A stretch of 64,000 nt of DNA. Origin: Hirsutella rhossiliensis. Taxonomy: Eukaryota; Ascomycota; Sordariomycetes; Hypocreales; Ophiocordycipitaceae. The position numbers and the translations under genes are program-made. This document shows positions 33,736 through 45,968 of this stretch, piece by piece (position 1 is the stretch's first letter; the number at the start of each line of letters is the position of its first letter). The notes under the pieces were generated by a model. The model was not told the DNA's origin, searched no databases, and saw nothing but the letters and a program-made list of their open reading frames with translations. The stretch is taken from the NCBI RefSeq assembly GCF_020360975.1, contig NW_025408669.1, positions 4,278,001 to 4,342,000 of the forward strand, written 5' to 3'.

Positions 33736-36700
33736 CTACAGCGGAGCCATGACGAGTGCAAGCAGCGCCATCCTGCAATAGAGTCCGTATCGCATCTGCA
33801 TCGCCTCACCGTTAGCCCACACCGTCTCGAGAAGACGGCCCCGGCGTCACGGTACAAAGGGCACTTACCTGTCTAAAGTATGCCGCGCGCTGGTCAAAGT
33901 CCACCTCGTCCGCCACCTCCTCGTTCCGCGGCAGCGGGTGCATCACCACCATGGAGCTCTTGGCGTGCTTGAGGGCCGCATTGTCCACCCGGTACGAGTC
34001 CTTGACCTTGTCGTATTGCTCCGCGCTGCTGAACCGCTCCTGTTGCACCCGCGTGCAGTAGAGCACGTCGCTGCGCGCGATAATCTCGGGCGTCAGCGTC
34101 TCCGACTCGCACAGCAGCTTGCCCGAGGCCTCCAGCGTCTCCCTGACCCCGTCCGGCAGCGCCAGCCCCCCGGGCGCCACCAGCTGCACTTGCACCTGGT
34201 AGTGCCGCAGGAGGTGCACCAGCGAGTGCACCGTCCGTCCGTGCAGCAGGTCTCCCAGGAAGGTAATCGTCAGGCCCTGCACCGTTCCGAGCTCCTCGCG
34301 GATGGTAAACAGGTCCAGGAAGGCCTGCGTCGGGTGCTCCTTGCTGCCGTTGCCGCCGTTGATGACGGGCACGTCGCTGTATTTCTCCGCCACGTCGACC
34401 GAACACTCGTCGGGGTGACGCAGCACAATGGCGTCGCCGTAGCACGCGAGTGTGCGCAGGGTATCCTGCAGCGTCTCGCCCTTTTGCACAGACGAGTGCG
34501 ACGTGGACACGGCAACCGTCCGCCCGCCGAGGCGCTGCATCGCCGCGTCAAACGACGCCGACGTCCTCGTCGACGGCTCGTAAAAGAGCGTGCACAACAC
34601 CTTGCCGCGCAGCAGGTTCAGCACGCCCTCGCGCTGCACCCCGAGGCGCATCTCCTGCGCCACGGTGAAGAGCAGGTGCAGATCCGCTCTCGTGTACTGC
34701 TTGACCGATAACACGTGCGCCTTTTTGAAGCACGACGGCTGCGAGAGGAGTTGCAAGACGGACGCGCTGATGGACGACGGCTGCAGCAGCGACAGCTCGT
34801 CGGCGATGCCGTGGCCGACGACCGCTCCTGCGGCAGCTGGCCCGTCCCGCGTCACGGGTCGCCTCGGGCTGTCGGCGGCCGGCATGACCGTGGCCCCCAT
34901 CTCTGGTGTCTTGGCCATCTGCATCGGCTTCGGCGCCGCGGGCTCCTGCGTGATCTGGTAGTCTCGCTTGGAAACGTCGAGGTAGACGTGCCGCGCGATG
35001 GCCTCGATCAGAATCTTGGCGTTCTTGACATTGGTCACGAGCGGGATCTGGTAGTCGACGGCCATGCGGCGCGTCTGGTAGCCCTTGCTCATGTAGTTGG
35101 CCGGCCGCCGGTACTTGTTGTTGGAGGGCAGGTTGATGTACAGGTCGATGGTGTTCTTGGCAAGGTGCTGCGTGAGCGAAAACTCCGAGTTCATGTCCTC
35201 GTCGCGCCCGAGCACCTCGAGGAACTGCACCTGCACCCCGTGCTCCTGCAAAAAGTCTGCGGTGCCGGCCGTCGCAAACAGCTTGTAGCCGATTCGCTGG
35301 AGCTTCTGCACTGCCGGCAGCATCTCCTTCTTGTCCTTGTATGAGCCAATGGAAAGGAGCACGTTTGCCTTTGGGATCTTGAATCCTGTCGACAGCAGCG
35401 CCTTGAGATAGGCCTCTTCCTTGTCCACGCCGAAGCAGGCCACCTCGCCCGTCGACGCCATCTCCACGCCCAACACGGGGTCGGCCCCGGAGAGACGCGA
35501 GAAGCTAAACTGCGGCACCTTGACGCCCACGCAGTCGGGGCTGAGGGTCGGCGTGGGGTATTCGACAAAGGGCTGGCCCGTGATGGCCTTTGTGGCCATC
35601 TCAATCAGGTCCACGCCCATGACCTTGGACACAAAGGGGAACGAGCGGGAGGCGCGGACGTTGCACTCAATCACCTTAATGTCGTTATCTTTGGCAATGA
35701 ACTGGATGTTAAAGGGGCCCGTGACGTTGAGGGCCGCACCAATCTTGCGCGTGGCTTCCTCGATGCGCGCGATGGTGGTCGCCTCCAGGTCCTGGGGAGG
35801 CAGGATGAGGGTCGCGTCGCCCGAGTGGACGCCGGCGTTTTCCACGTGCTCCGAGACAAAGTGGCCCACGACGATACCGTCCTTGGCGACGGCGTCCATC
35901 TCAATCTCCTTGGCGTTCTCAATGTACTTGGAGATGACGACGGGGTGCTCACGCGAGACGTCGGCGGCCTGGGCCAGGTAGTTGACCAAGTCCTTCTCCG
36001 AGTAGACCGTGTTCATGGCGGCGCCGGACAGCACGTACGACGGTCGGACGAGCACCGGGTAGCCGACCGTCTTGCAAAAGTCCCGGGCCTCGTCGAAGCT
36101 GGTGAGTTCCTTCCAGGTCGGCTGGTCGACCTCGATGCGGTCTAGCATGCGCGAGAACTTGTACCGATTCTCGGCCATGTCGATCATCTCGGGCGACGTG
36201 CCCAAGATCTTGACGCCGGCGCGGTGCAGGGGCAGCGCAATGTTGTTGGGCGTCTGCCCGCCCATTGCGCCCAGGACGCCGCCGGCACTCTCCAGCTGGT
36301 AAATGTCCAGCACCGTCTCGAGGTTGATGTTTTCAAAGTAGAGCTTGTCGGCCTCGTCGTAATCTGTGCTTACCGTCTCCGGATTGTAGTTAACCATGAC
36401 GGTCTTGAAGCCCGTCTTGCGAAGTGTTCGGATGGCGCGGACCGAGCACCAGTCGAACTCGACCGAGGAGCCGATGCGATAGACGCCGGACCCGAGCACC
36501 ATGATGCCGTGATCGTTGAAGTCGACGTCGTGCTCGTTGGCGTTGTAAGTCAGGTAGAGATAGTTTGTAAACGCGGGAAACTCGGCGGCGACCGTGTCAA
36601 TCTGCTTCACAAACGGCTTGATGCCGGCCTCCAACCTCAGCCTTCGGACGGCGATTTCATTCGAGTCCCAAAACTTGGCCAGCTGCCGGTCGCAGAAGCC

Positions 36701-39548
36701 GAGCCTCTTGGCCTGCAACATGACCTCGGGTGATTTGGCAATGTCCCGAGTGGTGTACCTGGCCATGTCCTTGGCAAAGTCGCTGAGGCTCTGGAGCTTG
36801 CGCAAGAACCACTTGTCGATCTTGGTCATTTCCCAGATCTTGTCGACCGAGTAGCCCTCGTGCATGGCGTTGGCAATGGCGAAGAGACGCTGGTCCGAGG
36901 GCGTCTGAAGCTCGTCGTCGATGCTCATCAAAGCTTTGGTCTGCCCGAAGCCGAGGTTGTGGAAGTCGATGGCGCGGATGGCCTTTTGGATCGCTTCCTC
37001 AAACGACCGGCCGATGCTCATGACCTCGCCGACGCTCTTCATGGAGGAGCCAAGCTGCGTCGAAACCCGCGTGAACTTGTTAAGATCCCAGCGAGGCATC
37101 TTGACCACGACGTAATCGAGCGAGGGCTCAAAGCACGCGCAAGTGACCTTTGTCACCGAGTTAGAGACCTCCTTGAGAGGGATCCCGAGGCCAAGCTTGG
37201 CGGCTATGAACGCCAGCGGATAGCCGGTGGCCTTGGAAGCCAGGGCCGACGATCTCGACAAACGGGCGTTGACCTCGATGATGCAATACTCTCTGGAGAA
37301 GGGGTTGAGAGCATATTGGATGTTGCACTCGCCCACGACGCCGAGATGCCGAATGACACTGACGGCCGTGGTCCGCAGCATGTTGTAATCCTCGTCGGAC
37401 AGCGTTTGCGAGGGCGCGACGACGATGGAGTCGCCCGTGTGGATGCCGAGCGGGTCAAAGTTTTCCATGTTGCAGACGGTGATGCAGTTGTCCTGCGCGT
37501 CGCGGACGACCTCGTACTCAATCTCCTTCCAGCCCTTCATGCTGCGCTCAATCAGGACCTGCGGGCTCGCCGCAAAGGCCTTGTCGCAGAGATCGAGCAG
37601 CTCCTTTTCATTGTTGGCGAAGCCGCTCCCCAGGCCGCCCAGGGCGTAGGCGGCACGCACGATGACGGGGAAGCCAATGTCTTTGACTGCCTGCATGGCC
37701 TCGTCGACACTGTTGGCAGATGCAGACTTGGCGCACTTTTCGCCGATGGATTCCATGCTCCGCGCAAACAGCTCACGGTCCTCGGTGGTGATGATGGTGT
37801 CGATGGGGGTTCCCAGGACCTTGACGCCGAGACCCTCAAACTCGTCCTTGAGCTCGATGCCGACCTGCAGGGCAGTCTGGCCACCAAATGTAACGTAGAT
37901 GGCATCGGGGCGCTCATAGTGGATGACCTTGCGGACGAATTCGGCGTTGACAGGGAGGAAGTAGACTTTGTCCGCCAGGCCCTTGGACGTCTGGATGGTG
38001 GCAATGTTGGGGTTGATGAGAACGGTGTAGATGCCCTCCTCCTTGAGGGCCTTGATGGCCTGGCTGCCGGAGTAGTCAAACTCGCCGGCCTGCCCGATGC
38101 TGAGACCACCGCTGCCGAGCACCAGGACCTTCTTGACCGACACCCGCGGGTGGAACCTCTCGTTCTCCTCGACGGTGCCGCCGGGGAAGCTGACGGGCTG
38201 CTGGAGCAGAGCAGGCTTCTCGGCGCAGCCGGCAACGGTGTCGATGAAGACGTCAAAGAGAAACTCGGTGTCTCGTGGGCCGGGGGTGCTCTCGGGGTGG
38301 AACTGGACGCTAAAGTAGGGCCGGTCGACGTGCATAATGCCCTCGTTGCTACCATCGTTGGCGTTGACAAAGAGCTCCGTCCAGCCCGCAGGCAGGGAGC
38401 TGGCATTGACAGCGTATCCGTGGTTCTGCGAGGTGATGTGGCACTTTCCAGTGACCATGCTGGTGCAGGGAATGTTGTGGCCTCGGTTGCCAAACTTCAT
38501 CTTTGTTGTCTTTGCGCCAGAGGCTCTGGCCAGCAGCTGGTGGCCCAGGCAGATACCGAAGACGGGGGTCTTGTTCTTGTCCATGGCAGCGCGGATGTTG
38601 TTGATGGTGACGTCGAGGACGGCGGGGTCGCCGGGGCCGTTGGAGATGAAGAGGCCGTCGTACTGATCGCCGGCCTCCTTTGCGAGATCGTGGTCCCAGG
38701 GGCAGACTAGGACCTCGACGCCGCGCCGGAGGAAGCATCGCAGCTGGTTGTACTTCATGCCGACATCGACGCAGAGGATGCGGATACTTCGGCCGGAGGG
38801 GTGTCTGCGGGCAGTGACGGAGGGGGGCGGCTTGTACAGCATGGGGGTCTTGACCGAAACTGGACTTGGGTGAGTACGTCTCTTGGAAAACGGGGAGGAG
38901 CTGCGGCAGCAGGGAGAACGGACCGGAGGCCACGAGATTCTGCTCGTTGGGGTTTGTCCAAGGTATCTCGGCAAAGTGGTCGACGGGGGTGCTGGCCAGG
39001 GCATTGGGGCCGCGACCGAGGGCCTTGACGGCGGTGGTGGGCGGCGAGTCGTTGCGGAGCCTCATTCTGCCAAGCATGCTGCCCTGCTTGCGGATCTTCT
39101 TGGTCAGGGCTCTGGTGTCGATGCCATAGACGGCGGGGACGCCCTGCTCCTTGAGCCAGGCGCCGAGGGAGGAGTGGGCGAGGAAGTGGGAAAAGTCGTC
39201 GCCGCAATACGAGGCGACGACGAGGCCGGCGACGTGGATGCGGGACGACTCGAAGTGGGCGGGCAGGTCGCGGCAGAGGTCGTCGAGGGCGTCGCGCGAG
39301 GGGACGCCGTAGTTGCCGACGAGGGGGAAGGTGATGACGAGGATCTGGCCCGAGTACGAGGGGTCCGTCAGCGACTCCGGGTAGCCGACCAGGCCCGTCT
39401 GGAAGACCAGCTCCCCGGCGATGCTCTTTTGCGCGCCGAAGCTGTAGCCTTGGTAGGCCGAGCCGTCCTCGAGCTCGAGGCAGACGAGGCCTTGGTCGGC
39501 GACGCTCGCCATGCGCGCCGACGCGGGCGGCAGCGCCGTGACGGCCAT
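33736..39548 (-). CDS. URA2: URA2/pyrABCN-type multifunctional enzyme: glutamine-dependent carbamoyl-phosphate synthase plus aspartate transcarbamylase
   Basis: Exons are complement(38924..39548), complement(33869..38859) and complement(33736..33795), with introns of 64 and 73 bases, giving 1,891 aa. It catalyses the first two steps of pyrimidine synthesis. Glutaminase domain: about 20-400, nucleophile Cys about 312 in FGICLGHQ and HPEST around 396. Carbamoyl-phosphate synthase: about 450-1500, two ATP-grasp halves ([20 protein letters not shown] opens the first, [19 protein letters not shown] the second), then a MGS-like regulatory region ([16 protein letters not shown]) that in relatives binds UTP. 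A linker of about 65 residues leads straight to the transcarbamylase, about 1575-1891, with [30 protein letters not shown] and PLPRNEEV. The last exon supplies [16 protein letters not shown]. The yeast protein is 2,214 aa; the dihydroorotase-like domain between synthase and transcarbamylase has no room here. The start at [13 protein letters not shown] is chosen; Met at about 13 is an alternative. Confidence 0.95.
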
Positions 39549-40530
39549 GTTTGACGGGCGTTTAGGCGTGGTTGCTGGTTTCCTTGTCGCTTCCTGGTTG
39601 CGCGTTCGATCCTTTGGCGCTCCCTCTTCCCTTTGGAACGAGGGGAAAAGAGGAAGAAGAAAAAAAAGAGGGTGCGCGGGGCAGACGAGGCCGACGACGA
39701 GTTTTGCTCTCCAGGCCAGCAACAGGGATGGATGGACGCCTTTTGCCCCGCCGCAATCGTCCGCCGCGCTTGCTGGACGGTTTGCTTCGCTTTCTTCTTC
39801 GTCGTGCAGAGGCAGACGGGGAGGTGAAACCGAGGCGAGGCAGCAGACCCAGTGCTGAGAAGCAAGCGACGAGGGAAAACCAACTTTTCCCTCCTAGTCG
39901 CTCGCTAACTTTCCCTTTTTGGCTGCCGCCCAAGAAGTCAAGGACCCTAGTCGCAGAATACCGAGCCTCATTGGCCAATGGCCGTCTGGAAGGGCGGTCG
40001 GTTTCCAGCGGCTAAGCCTAGAGCAGCGGCCCTACAGGCTGGCTGTACAGGACGATTAAAGGGGGGTCATGGCACCGAGGTAGGGCTTCTGTTGCTCCTC
40101 CATTGACACACATACAGGACGCTCTCCTCCCTTGCTCAGCTATTCAATCGTACACACATGGCTCACTACATTGCCGCTTCATGCCGCCCTTCTTTATCCC
40201 TTCCTCCTTCTCTATGCTCGTCGTCGTCCCGCGGAGAAAACCGCTCATCACGACGCCCACGCTTTTCTGTAATCCTTGGCCCAAACATTCCCATCATCGT
40301 ACAATACACAGCCTCCCCATTCCCTCTCTCTTTGCTTCTCGGCCAACCTCCAATGCAGATCAAACGCGACGCCATCGCATATCGGTAGCAGCGTCCGCAA
40401 AGCAAGCCCGTGGTGAGCCTGAATCAACAAGCCGTAGTCTGCGCAGCCTTTCTATGCAATATCCCAACAGTCATGTGCGCCGCTCCTTCATCTCGAATTC
40501 GTCGCTCGCTCACTCGCTCGCTCGGAAATG
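39549..40530. other. Promoter region of the URA2-type gene and 3' flank of the SSXT gene
   Basis: About 980 bases between two minus-strand genes. No domain-bearing frame is seen. A purine-rich plus-strand stretch (39640-39680) mirrors a pyrimidine-rich leader for the minus-strand gene. Confidence 0.55.
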
Positions 40531-42300
40531 TCACATGCCGCCTAGATGGGGCGGCGGCGCCGGCATGTTGGGCATCTGAGGAGCCTGCTGCACCGTCGGG
40601 CTGATCTGGTTCGGCCCTCCAAGCGAGCCGGGCTTCTGGCCTGCCCCCAACCTCCCAAACGCCGGCTCCTTCTTGGCATCAAAGCCGGGGAAGACGCCCT
40701 GAAGCCGGCGATACAGCTCTCGAATCGACTTGTCTCGCTCCGCCCTGTCCGCCATCGAGTCCACGTTGACGTCTGTGCCCTCGGCGCCGATCGGCTGCGC
40801 CCGCGGTCTGAGAGTGAGGTTCAGCGGAGGGGGGGTCAGGTAGGCCGGGCACGGAGGGGCCTTGACATCCGGTTTGCGATCCGCCAAGGCCGCCATGTAG
40901 GAGAGATTGGCCTGCAGCCGCCGCATGCACCTATAAGAGAGCCCCGTCGTCAGCACGTCTGTGCGCCGTCAAGCGACGCGCCCCTCTGTAAACGTACTGA
41001 AGATAGTCCTGTTGGAACAGGTTTTCCTCCTCGGTCGGCTTTCTCTCGGCCGGGTTCCCGCCCGCGGCAGCATGCTCCTTCTTGAGCTCCTGCTGCGTCG
41101 TCTGTATCTGTATTGACTCGTACAGCAGCTCATGATTGATGTCCAGCAGCAGTGCGAACCGCTCCTTTTCCCGAGATTCCGCCGCCGGGCTCATCGGCGC
41201 GACCGAGGGGGGCAGGCTCACGCCGCCGCCGTGGTTCACGGAAAAGGTCGGCGTCTGCGGAGTGGCCGCACCCCCCGAGTGCTGCTGGGGGCCACTGCTG
41301 GGGGTCAAGTTCTGCGGCGGGGGCTGCGGTGTAGAGAACTGGCCTTGCTGGCCGGCCATGGGGTTGTTCGGGGTGCCATGGGGCGCGCTCGGGGGTCGCT
41401 GCGGAGTCGAAGCCGGATTCATGGCGGGATTCGCTTGCTGTGCCTGGGCTTGAGCCTGGGCCTGTGCCTGAGCCTGAGCTTGTGCCTGGGCCTGTGCTTG
41501 GGCTTGTGCCTGGGCCTGGGCCTGGGCCTGAGCTTGCGCCTGGGCTTGCGCCTGCTGCATGCGCTGCATCATATGGGCTTGTTGCTGGGGCATGCCGCCC
41601 TGGTTCATGGGGAAGCCCTGCATGCCGCCGGCCATCATGTAATTGTTGGAGGCGAAGTTTTGGTGACCGACCGACTGCGGCATCATCTGGCCGTAGGGAC
41701 CCCCGGGAAACTGCTGTGGGTAGCCAGACACTGTAGCGGCAATTGGTCAGCAGCGTGCCCTTGGCGATGGCGGACGTACGGCGAGCTCCCTGTTTCCTGT
41801 CGATGAGGAAGCGGCGCACGGCAAGCAGGCATCGCGGGAAACGGGGAGGGAGGAGACGGGGGCCACTCACTCTGGCCATTGGCAGCCATGTTGGGCATGC
41901 CCGGGCTCTGCATCATGCTCGCAGGCATGCCCTGCATAATCTGGGGATTGGTCCCCGGGTTGAAGCCGCCCTGGGGAGCGATGCCGGCGTACTGCTGCTG
42001 CTGTTGCTGCTGCTGTTGCTGCTGCTGTTGCTGCTGGTGCTGCTGCTGGTTGTACATCATCTGCTGCCCAGGCTGCGGCCCGGAAGGCGGGCGAGACTGG
42101 GGCTGAGGATGTGGCTGCTGATGCTGCTGATGCTGATGCTGCTGGTGTTGCTGCTGCTGCTGGTGTTGCTGCTGCTGCTGGTGTTGCTGCTGCTGCTGGT
42201 GTTGCTGCTGCTGCTGATGTTGATGCGGCTGTTGCTGCTGCTGTTGGGATGCCGCGGGATTAAAGGGCGGATTGCCAAACCCATAATTGGCGGAGTACAT
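40531..42300 (-). CDS. SSXT/SS18-like domain protein, polyglutamine-rich (putative SWI/SNF-associated cofactor)
   Basis: Exons are complement(41871..42300), complement(40998..41730) and complement(40531..40930), with introns of 140 and 67 bases, giving 520 aa. The N-terminus MYSANYGFGNPPFNPAA is followed by a Gln/His-rich tract (about residues 19-105), then an M/Q/G-rich part and a near-perfect Gln-Ala dipeptide repeat (about 180-215). The likely functional core is the helical pair EKERFALLLDINHELLYESI and FQQDYLQCMRRLQANLSYMA, joined across the second intron. It matches the SSXT (SS18 N-terminal) pattern used to dock coactivators in chromatin remodelling. The C-terminal Pro/Gly tail ends PPPHLGGM. 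Chromatin function is inferred from the family. The low-complexity tracts are likely length-variable between strains. Confidence 0.82.
41430..41560 (-). repeat. Gln-Ala-coding hexanucleotide repeat
   Basis: The tract is made of variants of the hexamer cctgag/cctggg/cttgtg read on the minus strand as CAG-GCN (Gln-Ala), about 18 units. It lies inside the SSXT gene. Confidence 0.85.
41990..42245 (-). repeat. CAG/CAA (poly-Gln) tract with CAT (His) interruptions
   Basis: Two blocks of trinucleotide repeat (about 41990-42055 and 42110-42245) encode Gln runs broken by His in a regular HQQQQ pattern, in the N-terminal part of the SSXT gene. Confidence 0.9.
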
Positions 42301-44083
42301 GGTCGCCTTGGGGACTGGAGGCGAAGCGACACGACGCGGCGGCAAACGAAGCACGCGGCTCGTCGGATCGGGGTAGGGGGGGGGGGAGGACGAGGTGTTG
42401 GGCGGGAGCCTCTCTGTCGACGATTAGGCGCGAGCGCGGGGGGCGGCGAGTGCGAGGTCAGCCCAGGTGGCGCTCGGTGGTGCGCACTCTGGGGAAGCGA
42501 GGCTGTCACTCGTGCGACGACGACAACACGGCCGGGATGCGGGTTTGTGCGCGTGTGTGCGTGTGCTGCTTGCTGGTCGGCTTCTCTGGCTCGCCTATGT
42601 CGGGGGTGGGCCCCCAGCGAGGCGGTCCAGGGCAAACAGCTCGTCAGGCAACACAAGGCCCACGCTCGAGCTGCCAGTCTTGGTCGAATTCTTCTCTCGC
42701 GCGCGCGCGTCGCTTGGGGCGAGAGGGGGTTAACCGTGACGAGGGGAGAGCGAGGACGAGGTTGGGTTGCTGCGATGTGGCGCGAAGCCGTCGTTTCTGC
42801 CGCGAACGATGGGCAGGGAAAAAAGCTCGCGCGCCCGACGACGCCGCTGTGGGAGCCTTGGCGGTCGGTCGGCAGGTGACGGGCTGGTAGCGCGCGAGTT
42901 TCTCGTCCCGGCCGAGCGCGCGCAAAGAAAGGGCAGTGAGTGAGTGAGTCGAGGATTGGGCTTTTGCTGAGCGAGGGAGTCGCAGAGGGAAAATCAGCGT
43001 TGCTAGATGGCTCCTGCGGCGAGGTACTTGTAGTTGGTGCGGTGAATCGACGTTGGCCCATGTACCCCGGCTACTGTTGGTCGACTGGGCGGGGCAGAGA
43101 GCGAACATTAAATGCGGCATCAGACAGATGCACATGGACAAGAGATGGCTATGCACTTGGTCGGTGAATTATTGTTCTATTATTTCGTGGTATTTGAAAG
43201 AGAAGAGGGTCCATTCTCTTGATGCATGTGCACTGAATGGATGGGCAAATCGCTAGTCGAGTGTACGAGCTGAGGGCCGCGGTTGCATCGACGCCGGGCA
43301 GAGCGCGCAAAACAAGAGACAAGGCCGTTCGGACTGCGACAGTAATAACTCTCCAGTGCAGACATGTGTTCGGCAAATAAGGGAGACATTGGGAGGACCC
43401 ATGCCAGCTGGTCGGCGCTACCAAGAGGGGCGACATTCGTTCGCGCTGGGAGACGGGTCGAGTGGCTCAACGGGCACATGCAGCGCTTACATGCCGCCGG
43501 AAATCTGAACTCCGAACTCGCAGTCCGTCGTCGTCGGCTGCCGGATATGCGCCATCGTTTCTGGCTCGACGTCCACGTGTAATTCAGACGCTGCCGGGGT
43601 AAAGCACGCATCAGATGTCGAGAATTGGCCCATCGCAGTGACTGCGAGGCGCGGCGTGTGTATACATAGACACACATGCACATGTGTATAGCCCGCTCTC
43701 CGTGCATCGTGAGCCGGACCGCCGGCGCCTCAACAGTGACTTGGTCCGCCTCCGCCGTCGGCTGCCGACCCACCCACCGGTCGTCGGATACCCGGTACAT
43801 GCCCACAAAGTACCCAGCTGGGAACTCACACTTCGTTACCCACTCTCAGCGCTGGCCGAGTACCACCTCTGCAAGTATCCTTGCTTGGAATCTGCAGTCA
43901 TCCTCTCTCGACCCGATTTCTCTTATCCTGCAGTCATCACGCTTCGTCTTCTTCCTCCTCTCCCCTCCTCTCCTCGCTCTCCCCCGTCTCACTCTCCATC
44001 TCGGTAACTCTCTCCTTTCCCAGCCATCGCCAAGGTCCCAGTCAGAAAAGGGATCAGCCGCCCTCGCCAAACCTCCGCGGGCA
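42301..44083. other. Divergent 1.8-kb region between the SSXT and HIS5-like genes
   Basis: It holds the leaders of both flanking genes. A possible minus-strand relic or small gene lies at 43487-43901 (separate entry). Just upstream of the aminotransferase ATG the plus strand is C/T-rich (43930-44040). Confidence 0.5.
43487..43901 (-). pseudogene. Possible small decayed gene (tentative)
   Basis: On the minus strand an ATG at 43901 opens MTADSKQGYLQRWYSASAES and stops at 43836. One base out of register, a coding-like stretch continues: WVTKCEFPAGYFVGMYRVSD, then VTVEAPAVRLTMHGERA. After an acceptor-like ccggcag at 43591-43597 a further frame reads SELHVDVEPETMAHIRQP, then TTTDCEFGVQISGGM, and stops at 43487. 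The charged, non-random wording and the recurring CEF motif suggest real coding descent. One frameshift and a weak donor (gtgtct) are needed, so I call it a relic rather than a gene. No family is recognised. Confidence 0.22.
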
Positions 44084-45481
44084 ATGGCGCCATTCAACCT
44101 CGAGACGTGTGTCCGGCCCAACATTCTTGCCCTTCAGCCCTACCGCTGCGCGCGAGAGTATGTATCTCCCCGTCCCGATTGCTCTCCTCTCCTCCTCCGT
44201 CCCGGCCCCGCCGCAACGGTGGCCCGCGCAGAGAGGATGGAAGTGGCTGGTGTTGATGGCATCTGAGCGCTCACCACGCAAAGCGACTACAAGGACGACG
44301 GCACAAACGTCCTCCTCGACGCAAACGAAAACGCCTACGGCCCTTCGCTCGACGCCGCCTCTTCCGCCGCCGCCTCCTCGGCCCTGACCGGCCTCGACCC
44401 TCTCGGCCTGCACCGCTACCCGGACCCGCACCAGCGCCCGCTCAAGCAGCGTCTCTGCGACCTGCGCAACGACAGCAATCATGCCGACGGCCCCCTGCTG
44501 ACCCCGGACCACCTCTTCGTCGGCGTCGGCAGCGACGAGGCCATCGACGCCCTGCTGCGCTGCTTCTGCGTCCCCGCCCGCGACCGCATCCTCACCTGCC
44601 CCCCGACCTACGGCATGTACGCCGTCTCGGCCCAGGTCAACGACGTCGGCATCGTCAAGGTGCCCCTGCTGCCCGCCCCGCACTTTGCCCTCGACGTCGC
44701 CGCCGTCTGTGCCGCCCTCGACCGCGAGCCCGACGTCAAGCTCGTCTACCTCTGCTCCCCCGGCAACCCCACGGGCTCACTGCTCGCCAGCGCCGACGTT
44801 GAGAGCATCCTCGCCCACCCGACCTGGAACGGCGTTGTCGTCCTCGACGAGGCCTACGTCGACTTCGCCCCCGAACGCGCCTCCCTCGCCCGCCTCGCCG
44901 CCAAGCACCACAACCTCGTCGTCATGCAGACCCTCTCAAAGGCCTTTGGCATGGCCGGCATCCGCCTCGGCGCCGCCTTCACCTCGCCTCCCATCGCCCG
45001 CCTTCTCAACGCCCTCAAGGCCCCCTACAACATCTCCAGCCCGACCAGCGCCCTCGCCGCCGCCGCCCTCGACGGCCAGGGGCTCGCCGTCATGCGCCGC
45101 AACCGCCAGCGCCTCGTCGACCAGCGCGACCGCCTGCTGCGCGAGCTCCCCGCCATTGACGGCGTCGGCAGGCTGCGCGGCGGCACCGACGGCAACTTTT
45201 TGCTCTACGAGATGCTCGACGCCCAGGGCAGGCCCGACAACGCCACCGCCCTGGCCGTTTACGAGGCCCTGGCCGAGACAAAGGGCGTCGTCGTCCGCTT
45301 CCGCGGCAAGGAGCACGGCTGCTTGGGCTGCCTGCGCATCACGGTGGGCACGGAAGACGAGGTCACCAGGCTGCTGGGTGCCCTCGCCAAGCAGTTGGCC
45401 GAGGTCAGGGGCAAGGGGGGTTCCGTCGATGCGGCGGAAGAAGAAAAGAAGGAGCAAGCGGCAAACGGCATCGTGGCATAG
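44084..45481 (+). CDS. HIS5: Histidinol-phosphate aminotransferase
   Basis: Exons are 44084..44157 and 44284..45481 with a 126-base intron (gtatgt...gcaaag), giving 423 aa. It is the PLP enzyme that converts imidazole-acetol phosphate plus glutamate to histidinol phosphate in histidine synthesis. The start MAPFNLETCVRPNILALQPY and the splice product CARDDYKDDGTNVLLDANEN are diagnostic of the fungal enzyme (LDANENAYGPS binds the cofactor and substrate). Next come GLHRYPDPHQRPLKQRL, FVGVGSDEAIDALLR, the cofactor-binding YLCSPGNPTGS, VVLDEAYVDF, and QTLSKAFGMAGIRLG, whose Lys forms the internal aldimine. The C-terminal GCLRITVGTEDEVTRLL completes the domain. Length and order are normal. The leader is pyrimidine-rich. 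I did not find a clear TGACTCA amino-acid-control element close upstream. Confidence 0.95.
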
Positions 45482-45968
45482 ACGGGACACGAGGATAAAA
45501 GGAGCTTAGATGGCGTCCAGACCTTGGAACTCGAAATCTTTCGATATTAAGTCAGTGTCGTGACATGACAAGGTCCAAGAGTGATGTGTCATCACATTCT
45601 CTTAATTCCTCAACAGCCAGCCGCCTTTTTTGTTTAAATCTTTCTTTGGCTATTGTTTCCGCGCCTGTTCGGCTCATATGAGTCAACCGAACTCGTGTCC
45701 AGAAAAGCCTCGGTCCAGTGGTATCTACATTCTAGTCTCGTATTTACAGAGTGAGAAAATGGAGAAGAAAGGAGGCGGAAAGAATGAAACAGAACGAAGG
45801 AAAGTCATTCGGCAATCCGACGTGCCTTGCAGCTCGAGACCGATGCGCAGTCGCTGTAGCGAAGACGAGGTCAACCAGCAGGGGCTTCATATACCCCTGG
45901 CCGAGACGGGCCGCGCTGTCTGTGTCGTAAGAATCCATTCTAAGGGGCACCTGGGCTAAGCAAGGCGA
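45482..45968. other. Convergent intergenic region
   Basis: The stretch lies between the stops of the HIS5-like and GH76 genes. No gene is seen. Confidence 0.6.

Noticed and set aside
36860..38710. 616-codon plus-strand open frame opposite the URA2-type gene
   Set aside because: It is an antisense shadow of strongly biased codons in a conserved enzyme, with Val/Asp/Gly/Leu-rich text and no domain.
41743..42879. 378-codon plus-strand frame with Leu runs opposite the SSXT gene
   Set aside because: The Leu runs are the complement of CAG/CAA Gln repeats, so the frame is a by-product of the repeat.
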